Of a stretch of DNA of 64,000 nucleotides, positions 26,101 to 37,466 are shown in pieces. The stretch is from NCBI GenBank assembly GCA_000349905.1, contig KB722756.1:62001-126000 (forward strand), given 5' to 3'. Below the pieces are notes generated by a model. It was not told the origin of the DNA. It saw only the letters and a list, made by a program, of their open reading frames with translations, and searched no databases. This stretch comes from Volvariella volvacea V23. Its lineage: Eukaryota > Basidiomycota > Agaricomycetes > Agaricales > Pluteaceae. Every line of letters begins with the position of its first letter. Within the stretch, counting starts at the first letter, position 1. Position numbers and translations under genes: made by a program.

Positions 26101-27047
26101 GTCAGAAAATCGTGGAGGTTTGCCGGGTGTCGGTCAAGCCTCAATGCGCGTCAAGTCCTCAGCTGGCCATCTGGATTATCCCCACCGATCTGCAAAGTCA
26201 GGTGCTCCAGTGCATCTTGCGACCGTGCGTATCAATCAAGGGATATTTTCGATCGTACAACCACGCATGTTGTAGCGCAATCGTCTTGGCATGAAGCATG
26301 CTCACTACAAAATGATATTTGCCTGTAGGGTTCCTTTAGGTACATGACAAGTTTTTGACCGATGCCGCTTCCTGTCCTACCAGAAAACTATAAATGGAGG
26401 GTGATTTGCACATGCACGACACGTTTGTTTAGGTTGATATTGGGACATCGCTTGCTGGCATTAACGTGGGTATGATATCATTGACGGCAGGAGCCACAAC
26501 TTCTTGTAATGAATGATTCACACTAAGCGCCGCACATAAAGTATTGAGTTACGAGGGTGCCATTCTGACCAGCGACTTCACAGCAGTTTTTTCCTTTAAC
26601 CATCACAACCAAACTTTGGTCAACTTGAAGGCAGTTGCCGATGTCAGCGAGCTTCTTTTTATCCCCACTCAGCACTACCCTCGCGATGACTTACCACACA
26701 ATTCCATTAGCCGTGTGCAAACGTACAACATTTGCCAATTGAGATTAGGTTTCAAGGGTATCAACCAGCCTTGTAAGTAGCGCGAATTGGGAGGTCCGAT
26801 AACTGATACACAAATAACCATAACACATAGCGCTGAGAAGCGTAACAAACGGAACAGGCGCACAGCCAAAACCTATTCTAATGTCCATCCGGGATAAAGA
26901 GAGGAAGGAGAGAAACTTAGCGCGCAGGTAAACAAGGCATTAGATTGGGAGAAGGGATTAAATCGTCAATAAACACAGCATATATGCGCATAAACCGCAG
27001 CGTCAAGCACATGAAGCACCATCTCCATTTCTTACCGTATCGATTGC
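23190..27047. other. Gene-poor tract, about 3.9 kb
   Basis: Short frames only (the longest, 132 codons on minus at 23624-24022, has no recognisable domain and ordinary base composition). Around 25380-25700 one plus frame shows protein-like patches (for example TGDVSKADLSTGLVFENQKA) broken by stops, which could be a decayed gene. No LTR or tandem repeat is evident. Confidence 0.35.
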
Positions 27048-29299
27048 TTACTCCCTGCTGGGCGGCGGCATATCTGGAATAAGGTAGTGCACTTGACGCC
27101 CACCTTCACCAGCACCGGGCAATCCGAAGCCAAAGCTGTTCTTGTGTCTCAATGCGTGCAATTCTGGTGGGTGCATATCCGAATGCTGCGGAACTTGCGT
27201 CAAATCCACCTGCGAACCATGTAATTGTGCAGTCGATCCGGAGAATTGTCGTTTCATGTGATCCCTTTCCTTCTGTAGCATTGCGGCAAGAGGCGAAGAG
27301 CTAGGGGCGGATGAAGAAGCCGGTGGTTCCGATGAAGGAAATGTTGCGATTTCAGATAGATCGTATGTCGGCACTGGCTTTCGTGGCGTCTTTTTGCGGC
27401 CTTGGCTACTGTTCACAGGCGGTACAGACCCTGTAGATGTCGAGGGAGTGATAGGGGACGGGTACTTGGCATTCGAACTGGTACGGCCACGAGATACGGG
27501 TGAAGTATTATGGGCGTAGGCTGAAGGTGGATAAGTTGTTTTGATAGGGTGTGTCACCCTAGCACTAGCTTCCTTTCCTGAACGAGATGACTGATAATGG
27601 GGGTGGCCCTGGACGGGCACCTCCATTGAGCCTCGTTTTCTTGCAGCACTGGCGCTGCGCGATCGAGGGTCCTCACCGAATTCCCCAGCAGCGGCGCCGT
27701 CTCCGAGATCTGTAAAGAACGAGAAAGATGTCCCAGGACGACTGACATCAAGGGTGTTGCTGACGCTAGGTCTGCGACCGAAGTCTGACGAGGATGGAAG
27801 CGGTGAAGCGCTCTGAGACCGCGAATCGCCACTGAACGGGTCAGGGTAAGAAGGCATCTGACTACTTGTTGGGTCGGATGGCGATTGAGATTGACTTCTC
27901 GTGGGTACTGGTGCCACCGAAGAAGCAAGGTAGGCAGCTGAGGTCGGGGAAGCTGTCAGCCCTGGAGATCGAGCGGAAGATGAGCGATAATCAATTGCGT
28001 CCAATGGAATTGAGTTACCATCGTGAGGAGGATCAGAGTGATACGATAACGCAGGTTCTGCGAGCATGTGGCCTAGCGACGAAGCAGTTGACTGATGCTT
28101 GTGCGAGGATCGATGTTTACCGGTGGAACCTGCACTGCCGCTGGACAATCGTCGTTCACGTTTACCTAAGACTGCGCCTGTATCAAGCGCTGTATTGGAT
28201 TCTCCGCGGCCTGAGGTTGAGTCCATACTCCCAAGTCCACCCCACTTTCTATTTGCTCGTTTTTTGCCATAGCCCGCTCCCATTCCTCTGGCATTTCCTG
28301 ACGTCTTTGCATTGAGATAACGAAGGTAGAAGAAAGCCGCAATAACTGCTGCCAACACCGCCAAACCTCCGATTACTCCCCCAGCGATAGCACCCCCGTT
28401 CACTCGCGAGGAGGAAGAGGCCCCAATAGGAACTGGTACGTCGGTTTCGGATTCGGTTTCAGACTCTGAATCGGTTGTTGAAGTGCTCGTGTGTTGCCCG
28501 CTACTTGACGTAGACGATGAAGAGGCAGATGTGCTGGATGCTGGAGGCCCATTTTCCGTGAGGACGCAACTCGTATCTGTGCCATTCCTGACGAAGAATT
28601 GGCTGGTCGCAACGGGACGGTAGAATGTGGGCACCTCGTTTGGACCACCCTCGCTAACAAGGACTGCGGCAGTCATGATATACCATCCTTGTGGGAGTTG
28701 GACAGTCCGGATTTCATAACTTCCATCCGTTGTGAAGAGGAAAGTACTATCCGAAGGGAAGGTCATTGTCACGGGGAACGGCGCGCGTTTGATTAGGGAC
28801 TCTGCTCCGGACCTGGGCGGGGTGATAGCGGAGTTGCGCACGTGTTGCCTTGCAAGTGGCGAGCTCGGATCGGGTGTGGGTACCGCCCTAGGAAGGACAT
28901 CCTCAGCTTCTCCAGGGCTAGATGCAGAGTTCGTCGGAGGTGAAAATGACGCAGGTGGAGGGGGCGCATCCTGAGGAACTCCGTTATTGGTGATTTGAAG
29001 GGTCATGGTCAGCTCGGGCCCTGTGTAGACCCATTGGAGGACACCGCGGGTACATGTTGCTAAGCCAGTGGGACGAGTGAGGATGAGGAATGGGCTCGGA
29101 CTAGGTGGGGCTTGTCAGGATGAATAAAGGTGGGGGTATGTTTGTCAGGTGAAGAGGATGGCAGCGCGCAGTCGGAAAGTCACTCACAATCCTGTCGTGG
29201 TTCGACCACTACTGGTGTAGGCGGCAAGGAAAGTGCTTGAATGTGTCCAAAGAAGGCGGATAGGAGAAGAAGGGAATAGAGCGCCACCCAAGTCATCAT
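27048..29299 (-). CDS. Single-pass surface protein, Ser/Thr-rich (Mid2/AXL2-like)
   Basis: The ATG at 29299 gives a signal peptide (MMTWVALYSLLLLSAFFGHI, then QALS). A short intron beginning GTGAGTG and probably ending at an AAG acceptor leads to an ectodomain (FLILTRPTGLATCTRGVLQW) with a beta-rich part around FLFTTDGSYEIRTVQLPQGW. A Ser/Thr stalk, likely O-mannosylated, is followed by GGAIAGGVIGGLAVLAAVIA and AFFYLRYL, a single transmembrane helix, then a basic stop-transfer and a long disordered cytoplasmic tail of about 430 residues rich in Ser/Pro. The layout matches fungal wall-stress sensor or SKG6/AXL2-type membrane proteins, common in basidiomycetes and mostly uncharacterised. Function is inferred from topology only. 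The main exon has no stops over 652 codons. Confidence 0.82.
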
Positions 29300-29904
29300 T
29301 CAATATGATATGTGCGGTTCGAGGACTTGACAGCTGGCAATTAAATGTACGGGGAATCTGGATGTGCCAGTGCTGGGGGGTATTGAGGTGATTGTCACTT
29401 CGCAGGTTATTCGGAATGCGCTCACTGACAGCGCTGGGGTGAAATCGTGGTGTGTTGAAATGGTAGTGAGCTTATCACCCTCGAAATGAACTTCGTGGAC
29501 CTCCTGGTATGCTGTCGTCTTGCAGGCAGACGCTGCGGCCCACTAAAGCCTAGATTGGGTTGCGCAGCGAAGCAAGAAGAAGAATTTCGAAGATCTCTGA
29601 GACCAGTTAAGGCCAAAGACCATACGAGAGGGCAAGACGGTGTTGCGGAGAAAGAAGTTGGGCGTCTGCGAGGGATCACCAAATCAATCAGCAAGAGCGC
29701 TAACCGACTTGGCCAGGGAAAGACCGAGAATAAATGACATGACAGAAAATGCAAGAATCCTGAATCAGCAAGACGACCAGCTGATTTCGCCGCTTCCTCC
29801 AAGTTGCCATCACAATCCGGCACTTTTCCCCCGCCTGCCAAAGCCCACACATGCTCCATGACTTTGCAAAAGAATGAATGGTTCAACGTGCCACACGTTG
29901 TAAC
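29300..29904. other. Intergenic upstream of tRNA-Val
   Basis: Overlapping open stretches exist on both strands (minus 29422-29886, 154 codons), but they look like shadows without a domain. This is presumably the promoter of the minus-strand surface-protein gene. Confidence 0.4.
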
Positions 29905-29977
29905 GGTTCAATGGTCTAGTGGTTATGATTTCTGTCTTACACACAGAAGGTCTCCAGTTCGATCCTGGATTGAACCA
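29905..29977 (+). tRNA. trnV-UAC: tRNA-Val (anticodon TAC), second copy
   Basis: 73 nucleotides, identical in sequence to the minus-strand copy at 12823-12895: acceptor GGTTCAA/TTGAACC, anticodon loop CTTACAC, T-loop TTCGATC. A T5 run about two bases after the gene is the likely Pol III terminator. Confidence 0.93.
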
Positions 29978-30072
29978 ACTTTTTGCCCAATTTTGACGTG
30001 TTCGGTCCACGTGGCATAACCCCGCAGCCGCTCCCCGTTGGTGTCAGCGTTGACCCGTTCCTCGTGGACGCA

Positions 30073-31460
30073 ATGTCCAGTTCACTATCACAGACCGCCA
30101 TACTGACCACTGCTGCGGGCATTGCATCGCTTTACTTTCTGCAGAGGGGTCACCGACAGCAACCACACAATCCCTATCCCATGCTGCACACCGCGCTCAA
30201 TGTCTTCGTTGTCGTTCATAGCGTATACTGGCTCAGAGCTCTACTATTTTACCCGACATCTAATATTTTCACGGCCTTCAAAATTCCACTCAATGCCCCC
30301 TCGGACCTGATTAGAGAGCTCCTGCAGCAACGGATTGGAGACCTAATCCTTCCGCGCCACCTGGAAGTACTCTTGAAGAGGTTGAGCTCTTTCGACGCAC
30401 GCACGTTATATCTTAGGTACGTTTACGTTGATGGTATGAATCACCATTTGGTCTATATATTAACACATTATCTTGGCAGATTTGGTCACGACGCTCTCAC
30501 TCACTGTGAATATTGTCATGGATTCGACGACTTTGCAATGTACGCTCTATCTCCTGTGTTGGTGTCATACATCTTAGAGGCCGCTGTTATTGGAGTACGT
30601 TTCCTTGAGTTAGGATATCCCTCTGGCGAGCTCTAAATTTTGCTGCTCATATAGCTCGTGACTATGCGGAATTCACACCGAGAACCTCTTCGAACGCTAG
30701 GACTTGGTATACTAGTCTGCGCAGGAGTTTCAGAGGCGTATAATTTATTAACCACCCCAATTCAAATCCCTCAACGGGGTCATGGGGAGGGCGTGTTCAT
30801 GGTGAGTTCTGTGCTTCTTCCTATCTTTCCGTCCTTATCCGCTGTGATTCCCTTTCTGTACCAACTTTCACATCCTTCAACTTTCCCCGCCTTCTCATAC
30901 TAATGTAATTGCGTTTGCAGTGGTACGATAACCTTACATTCCTAAGGCACACCCTGTTTCTTCTGCTTCCGGTCCTCATATCTTCGCCATTGGTTCTTTA
31001 CCTTCCTCCTGCTCTGTCTCCCTTCCCACGTATCCCACACCCCACAAAGCCAGGGCACACAATACCTAATCCTGTCGCACCAAACCCCGCCCAATCACTT
31101 CAAAGGACCTTCGACAACCTTCAGAGCACAATGACACGTCTGCACCTAATTAAATATACCCACGCGGCCGTAATGAGAACCCCGGAGTTAAGACGTACGG
31201 CAGAAAGGTGGTGGGATAGGGAGAAAAAGGAGGGCGATGCTATTAGAAGAGATGCAGAGGTCAGAAGAGTGGCACGTGGGGTTGGACTTGGATTCGACGA
31301 AATTGGGGATAGAGTGGAGAATGAAGAGGGTTCCAGTCCTCAAAGTCAACAACAGCACAATGTCGGCCCATTAAGAGCGAGCGCGAAGATTGCCGTCAGC
31401 AACCTGCAGGCCGGCTTCGTTCCGAGCTCGTACTGGGGACCTCCACCACAAGCATCGTAA
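30073..31460 (+). CDS. Conserved fungal multi-pass membrane protein, unknown function
   Basis: The start chosen is the ATG at 30073 (MSSSLSQTAILTTAAGIASL). An in-frame ATG at 29983 lies only 6 bases from the tRNA and is less likely. Exons give hydrophobic helices near AILTTAAGIASLYFL, LHTALNVFVVVHSVYWLRAL, then a conserved C/H motif FGHDALTHCEYCHGFDDFAM followed by LSPVLVSYILEAAVIG, LGLGILVCAGVSEAYNLLT and TLFLLLPVLISSPLVLYLP. The C-terminal third is soluble, helical and charged (RRTAERWWDREKKEGDAIRR), ending PSSYWGPPPQAS. Introns lie near 30418-30480, 30597-30657 and 30802-30920. I know this architecture (membrane protein with D-A-L-x-H-C-x-x-C motif) only as an uncharacterised protein widespread in fungi. 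The CxxC could bind metal or a cofactor (inference). Confidence 0.78.
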
Positions 31461-32972
31461 AGGCGTTATGTCACTTGTGTTGTAAATCTATGCATGCACC
31501 CACACTACACAGCAATCGTAGACATTCTTGGACTACTGTATTGGCTCCATGCCTGTCCTTCTGACCAGTAAGGTCCTAACATGATCCATCACCATCAACG
31601 GACCACGCGTGCGGGTGGTTCCACCACAACGGGAAAAGTAAATGAAACTATTCAGGAGGATCAGCGTCCTAATCAAATTAACCCATAAAGATAAATATAT
31701 GGGTTTGCCCGTTCAAACTAGCATAGACTCTTTTCATTCTAGGTATTTGTTTATCATCTTCACATTTTCACACCGTGCACCTACCGATGGAATACCCCTG
31801 CACTTCATTCATTCCGGCCTCGGCGCGGCAAACATGCAAGAAATGATTGCCATGCACTTGATTCAAAAAGGCCACGGTATTCAAACAATAGGCCCCAAAG
31901 AAGTCATGACCGAGAGCGGGCCCCAGACCCAAGGTCAGACCAACGACTGTTCAGCCGTGCAGCTGACCTTCAAGGGCGGCGTGGCTTGGAAATACTGTCA
32001 TTCATTACCATACCCTGGGCCCAGCTTCATGGAAAGGAAGATGCCTCGAGTGTTATAAGATGGACGCCACTCAATACCAGAACGCCACAGGCAGATATCC
32101 TCGATGCCGGTAACGAATGGATCAAGACCCCCTCATACAGATTGGATATCAATCCTTAACTGGGCTCAGGGAAGAATGGAACAAGCGTTAATAATCAACA
32201 CCTCTCCACCACTCATCAACTGCGGCATTACATCAATCAGATATTGTTTGAGATAATGCTTTAATCTCACCAGAATACCTTCCCTGCGGCGCAACAAACC
32301 GCAGCTGGTGCATTGGGGGTAGATGCGTTGGTATGACCAGACATTGTGAAACGTTCGCACTACCATGCGCGGATGCATAGCGACCCTTTACTCCAATCAG
32401 CCAATACATAGTACCAAAAGCCATTCCTTTGCCCTTCCCGGTAGCGTGAAAGCATGCCACATGAACAAACGTGGGTCCCCCTCAGTCAACTTCGGCCACT
32501 CATCCACCGTTGAGCAACACAAGCGCACCAGAATACCGTCTAATGTTGGCTCTGACCCGTTTCTGTCGGAACGCAAATGTCCATTGCACAACGCTCGTGA
32601 GATCCATGCGCTAACGTAAGAACTAGTTGTATACCCTGAACATCCATCAATGTCACCGGCGGAGATTAATCATATGCGTTGTGCTGTTGGATGTATGGAA
32701 TGGAGGAAAGATATGATCTTTGTGGTGGTCTGAGTCAGGAGACTCTCTGTATGCTGGTGTGGTGGGAAGCAGAATGATCGGGGGGTGATGAGTACCCGTT
32801 ATCGCTGCACGCACGTGAATCCTATGGACTGATCTGTGGATTATCTCCTTCGACGGAGGCATCACGGGGAACAAGTGCCGTTAACTATACCAAAAAAATC
32901 AAGGATGGTCAGAACGGGTCGAAAATCAAGACCACAGGGTTGAAAGATAGCATGGGGCATAAGAGGTGAATG
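31461..32972. other. Intergenic with one unrecognised open stretch
   Basis: A plus-strand frame at 31642-32058 (138 codons, containing IHSGLGAANMQEMIAMHLIQ) reads somewhat like protein but matches no family I recognise. It may be a gene fragment or chance. The minus strand at 32166-32874 has only short frames. No RNA gene or repeat was identified. Confidence 0.35.
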
Positions 32973-34907
32973 TTATGTATTACGTGCCGCTGATATGGGG
33001 AGTTTGATTGCACCTACCTCGATCAGTTTACCTTGGTCCCAGTTAGATAGTACATAATCCAAGTCCTCTCTAGGTATCCACCATTCCAAGAATAAGAAGA
33101 AAAGACAGGATACAACCAGAATAATCGTGTAAATTGGTCCTGCGAAGGGCCCTAGCTCCATCGTCCTAGATTAGGATAACGTCAGGAAATTCGTAATATG
33201 AGCCAAACAACTTTGGGCGCCTTATTTCTCGTAAAAGGCGAACACTTTACTTACCGCTGCATCCGTTCCCAAAGTTCAATTTGCCTTGATTTCATAACGG
33301 CCTCATACACCTTCTCGGTCCGACATGCTACATCTTCCCAACTGTAAAAAGTTTTGATCCGCTCGTGAGCCTTGATTGGGTCGTGCTTGCCTTGCTTAAC
33401 GATTTCGACGGCTTCCGAGATGGCACGAAATACATCTGAATCACGCCCTGTTGGTGATGAGTCAAGAAAGATGGCCGATGAGCACTAACCATCTTCATCC
33501 GGATTAGCGAAACTGATCATGTCTTCAGGCAAAATTTCTGGTACGCCACCAACTCGTGTGGAAACGACGTAAAGTCCAGCGCACGCGGCTTCGAGAATGG
33601 CGATGCCAAAGGATTCCGTAAGAGATGTGTTCAAAAATATGGACCCACGGGTCAAGACCTAGAGCAGTTATCAAATTAAAAAGGTTCAAGTCAGTCGGTT
33701 GTCTTCATGAGGGATAGATAGCAGGGAAAACAAAAAGACTCAACAAGGGTGGAGCGACCACTTACAGAACGAACGTCAGTATGACGTACAGGACCAAGAA
33801 GGTGGATTCGGTCTTGCAAGAGGTGTTTTTCCCGCATTTGGAGAAGTTCAATGAGCTTTGGACCATCACCACCTAAATGAAAGGGTTGATCAAGTGTTTT
33901 ACGGCGCTTAATATGCACATCGACTTACCAACAAGGAAGTTAACATTTGGGAATGCCTCACAAATTCGGGGGGCAGCTGCCACCAGCAAGTCTATACCCT
34001 TACGATATGCTAGCCGAGAGATAACAACAATAGTGACTAGCGCATAATGACGCAATTCAACACCACGGGTCTGGTATGAGCAGGGAGAGAACGAACTTAC
34101 TGTTTTCAGTAGGATCAACTGGGTAAGGTGTGAATTGCTCGGCGACGATAGCATTAGGTATCACGTATACATTATCTCTGACTCTCAAGCCCGAGGCATT
34201 GCCCTCATCTTTCTCAAAGAGCTGCCCACGCAGCACAGTGTTTTCACGCCTACAGACCCGGGTTGTTCATCAATATGTGATACCCGCAAACGGCGACTTG
34301 GGAAGGCATTCTTACCCTGTATGTGATACACAAATCACGGCGTCCACATTCTTGAGTGTGCCTACCAACAACTTGTTGGTTAGGATACTTGCTGCGTCTT
34401 CGAAGCCGAACAGGCTATGATCGGTGAAAACAGTTCGGATCCCCATCAGATGGGAGTTAAGGATGGCTTCATGACCGATGGACGACAAGCTTGCATGGGC
34501 ATGGATCAGGTTGACGTGCTCCCGTAATAAAATCGTGCGGAGGTATGGGATCGACGTAAAGAAGTTAGGTAACGTGGCCGAGGATGCGATAGGTAGAAAC
34601 GGAATGTAATACACTTTGATTCCTGGTAGAAGCCACCGAATGCCAACACGGTCTGGCCTGTGGCTGTGGGTAATTACAATGACCTGGCCCGACATGAGCA
34701 TAATATGAAGGATCATACTCAATGACATACTTTGTGGCCTCTCCGCATCAAATTGGCGCTCAACATATAAATGTGGTTCTCCACTCCGCCAACGTCGGGA
34801 TGGAAGAAATCGGAGACCATGCTGTTTAATTCGTGGGCACACAATACAGCAAATCAAGCACCACAAACTTACGCAATAGTCAGGGGACCAGAGCTCTGTT
34901 GATCCAT
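32973..34907 (-). CDS. GPI3: GPI-GlcNAc transferase catalytic subunit (PIG-A/GPI3/SPT14)
   Basis: First step of GPI-anchor synthesis: transfer of GlcNAc from UDP-GlcNAc to phosphatidylinositol on the cytosolic face of the ER. The ATG at 34907 opens [12 protein letters not shown]. An intron leads to [20 protein letters not shown], the family's N-terminal glycine-rich motif. Then come [58 protein letters not shown] and [54 protein letters not shown] and [10 protein letters not shown] follow. The GT4 catalytic patch [20 protein letters not shown] carries the E-x7-E motif. A C-terminal transmembrane helix ([20 protein letters not shown]) anchors the protein in the ER. About eight introns are inferred. 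The exact last codons are uncertain: the frame ends at 32973, but a GTAGGT donor near 33016 could lead to another small exon. Confidence 0.9.
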
Positions 34908-35600
34908 TGTACACAGTAGCACTCTAGCTGTCGGTTGGGCTAGGCTGTATTGTGTGCATCGAGAACTCAATATGTTGTCGACGAAGCAGCCACTTTCTCC
35001 GGTTGGCGGAGAATTTGCTGCTGTTTGGCATGGGCCTTTTGCTGATTCACACCCCTAGACCCATTTCTGGTATTACCTTTTGCTCCAAACGACCATAACG
35101 TTTGTTGGCACAAGTCACCAAGTCAAAGCGACACTTCGCTCACAAGACATGCAACAAAAACAAGGAGGGAATGACGAGATACCCCCTGTTGATCATGGAT
35201 GCCCCTGACCGCTGTGGCGCTCTCTCTTGGCAAGAGTTCACTGACATTGACAGAGATAAGGAGCCACTTGGACGTGGTATAAGGTTCCAGCTATTGGCAT
35301 TCAGCACCTGGATCCACTTCCGCTTTCTTCTGGCCCTCAACCCAGTCACTACTCGCTCGCACAGACCTGGGCCCAGCTGTCTGGTAGGTCTCAGCACGCC
35401 TCTGGTGCATTTTGATTTAGGGTTACCCTGCAAGCGCAAGTGCCCAATCTCACGCCAAATCCGGACGGTTTATTGTTCTCGGTTAGCGGCCCGAATTATT
35501 TAAACCGGAGGACTTAACCAAACACGAACAAGGCATTTGGGTTGGGTACCCCGGCTCGGAGGTAGGTAAGATCTTACCTCCACCTTTAACACCTTTCAAT
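34908..35600. other. Intergenic between GPI3 and F-box gene
   Basis: Promoter region of two divergent genes. A TATA-like tatttaaa at about 35496-35503 lies roughly 100 bases before the F-box start. Overlapping open frames at 35102-35503 (plus) and 35140-35439 (minus) lack motifs and are probably chance. Confidence 0.4.
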
Positions 35601-37466
35601 ATGCGTGCTTGTAGCTGTTATATGCAATATCCACGACTTCACATCACTCCGAGCTCGTCGTCGTCCTTGATGAATCGCCTGAATCTCTTACCCCCAGTAC
35701 TAACATATGAAGGTACGAGGCCATTTCCTATAATGGATGTGATTGTGGCACCTCACTGTCTACAACTATTCTTAGGGAAGCCTTCGCCTTTCGCAAGCGT
35801 TTTGTACACCAATCATGCACCCTCATCAAAAGAGGTCGAAGAGATCAATCAGCTCCTAGTTTCCCCTCAGGAGAGGCTTATGGCCCTTGACGAAGAGCTA
35901 GATCGACTGAATAAACTGATTGATCAAGTCTCGAGCGCCCGCGAAAACATTAGACAGTATATCGATGCTCACAAAGCGCTTCTTTCTCCAATCAGACGGC
36001 TTCCACCAGAAATTATCACCGAAATCTTTGTGAATTGCCTTCCCATTCAGCACAACCCAGTGCGAAGCGTCTCGGAGGCACCACTCTTGTTGGGCCGAAT
36101 ATGTAGCTCCTGGCGACGCATCGCCTTAACCACGCCTCGTTTATGGTCCGGTCTCCACATGGTGATACCCACTCATTTCGAACCCAGCAAGATCACCGAA
36201 GTCGTCAAACTCCGTTGCCTTGCTGCCAATGCATGGCTCGAGCGGTCTGGCACACTACCTATATCCCTATCCCTTGTTACAGCGAATAACGGCTTTTCTG
36301 CTGACGTTGTAGCGGCTCCTGTGTTGAAGACCCTCATCAAGTTCTCTAGTCGCTGGCGGAGCATTAGCCTCCGCGTTCCTTACGCGCTTCTCCAGCCCTT
36401 CAGCGAGCTAACGAGGGCTGATGTGCCTCGGTTAGAAACCTTGAAAATAGACGATGTTTTCAATTGGGATCAAACGTACCAGTGGCACTTCCCCCTGTTG
36501 GCTGCCCCACGGCTGAGGAGCGTTAGTTTCGTTCACTTCCAGGGGAACCCGCGTAATCTTCCGTTAGCATGGCCCCTATTATCCGGGCTCTCTCTGGATT
36601 GCGACTCAACCGAAGCATGCCTACACGTTTCGGAAGTTCTGGATGTCTTTAAACGAACACCGAACTTGGAGTCCTGTGCTCTTGGCATCCGTCCACCGAT
36701 CTCCCCTGAAGAAGAACAACGTTTACAACATGTCGTACTTCCAAAGCTAACGACCCTTACTTTCAGGGTTTACCCTGATCACGTCAACGAACTGGAGAAA
36801 ATATTCGAAAACATATACGCCCCTAACATTAAAGAGCTCTCCGTTGTCGTTACCATGACCTACGAACCATCCACTCTCCATACACCTCATGTCCCCTTCC
36901 GGTGTTTACTAGCCAAGTCTAACGTTCACTTGGAGAAACTCGATTTAGTTCATCTCCAGATTGAACCAGAGGCTTTCATCGACTGCTTGCGGCACCTACC
37001 CCGCTTAAAAACGCTCTGCATAACCGACAACAGTTTCACGTGGCCCACCTTCCCTATTGACACCCCGGACAACGGTAGGAGGGCTGTTCCTATCGTCAAT
37101 GACAAGGTGCTGCAGCACCTCATGGTCACCTCCGACTTGCCCGTACTCTGTCCCAAGCTGGAGTCACTGACTCTCAACTCAGTCAGTGCATTTTCCGACA
37201 AATCTCTGATTGAATTTGCTCGGTCAAGACGGTTCAATGCTCCTGCAAGCGTGTCACTGTTAAAGGTTCTGCAGGTGAAGTACACCAGGTCAAAGACAGA
37301 TGATATCAGGGATGACATAGCTAACTTGGAGATGAGTGGGATGCGTATCTCGGTAACATATCCCGTCCTCTCTGCTATCCCTGACTACTCCGATTCACCA
37401 TGGGAAGGAATACCGGAAGCACACCGATTTGATGGTGGGTATATGACACCTCTTCCTCTGTTGTGA
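35601..37466 (+). CDS. F-box protein, Agaricomycete-expanded family
   Basis: Intron-less 621-codon frame. A coiled-coil leader at about residues 75-120 (LMALDEELDRLNKLIDQVSS) precedes the F-box (LSPIRRLPPEIITEIFVNCL, about residues 126-145). The family's S-SWRRIALTTPRLWSGLH block follows, and then degenerate leucine-rich repeats (for example LLSGLSLDCDSTEACLHVSE and RHLPRLKTLCITDN) to the C-terminus. F-box proteins bring substrates to SCF (SKP1-cullin-F-box) ubiquitin ligases. The first 60 or so residues have less family character, and an internal ATG (MDVIVAPHCL) may be the true start. Substrate unknown. The frame is intact, unlike the two other F-box loci here. Confidence 0.88.
   Translation: MRACSCYMQYPRLHITPSSSSSLMNRLNLLPPVLTYEGTRPFPIMDVIVAPHCLQLFLGKPSPFASVLYTNHAPSSKEVEEINQLLVSPQERLMALDEELDRLNKLIDQVSSARENIRQYIDAHKALLSPIRRLPPEIITEIFVNCLPIQHNPVRSVSEAPLLLGRICSSWRRIALTTPRLWSGLHMVIPTHFEPSKITEVVKLRCLAANAWLERSGTLPISLSLVTANNGFSADVVAAPVLKTLIKFSSRWRSISLRVPYALLQPFSELTRADVPRLETLKIDDVFNWDQTYQWHFPLLAAPRLRSVSFVHFQGNPRNLPLAWPLLSGLSLDCDSTEACLHVSEVLDVFKRTPNLESCALGIRPPISPEEEQRLQHVVLPKLTTLTFRVYPDHVNELEKIFENIYAPNIKELSVVVTMTYEPSTLHTPHVPFRCLLAKSNVHLEKLDLVHLQIEPEAFIDCLRHLPRLKTLCITDNSFTWPTFPIDTPDNGRRAVPIVNDKVLQHLMVTSDLPVLCPKLESLTLNSVSAFSDKSLIEFARSRRFNAPASVSLLKVLQVKYTRSKTDDIRDDIANLEMSGMRISVTYPVLSAIPDYSDSPWEGIPEAHRFDGGYMTPLPLL

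Noticed and set aside
29422..29886. 154-codon minus-strand frame next to the tRNA
   Set aside because: Open on the opposite strand as well. No domain; likely a compositional shadow in a promoter region.
35102..35503. 133-codon frame upstream of the F-box gene
   Set aside because: Mirror-open on the minus strand, no motif, and located in a divergent promoter region.
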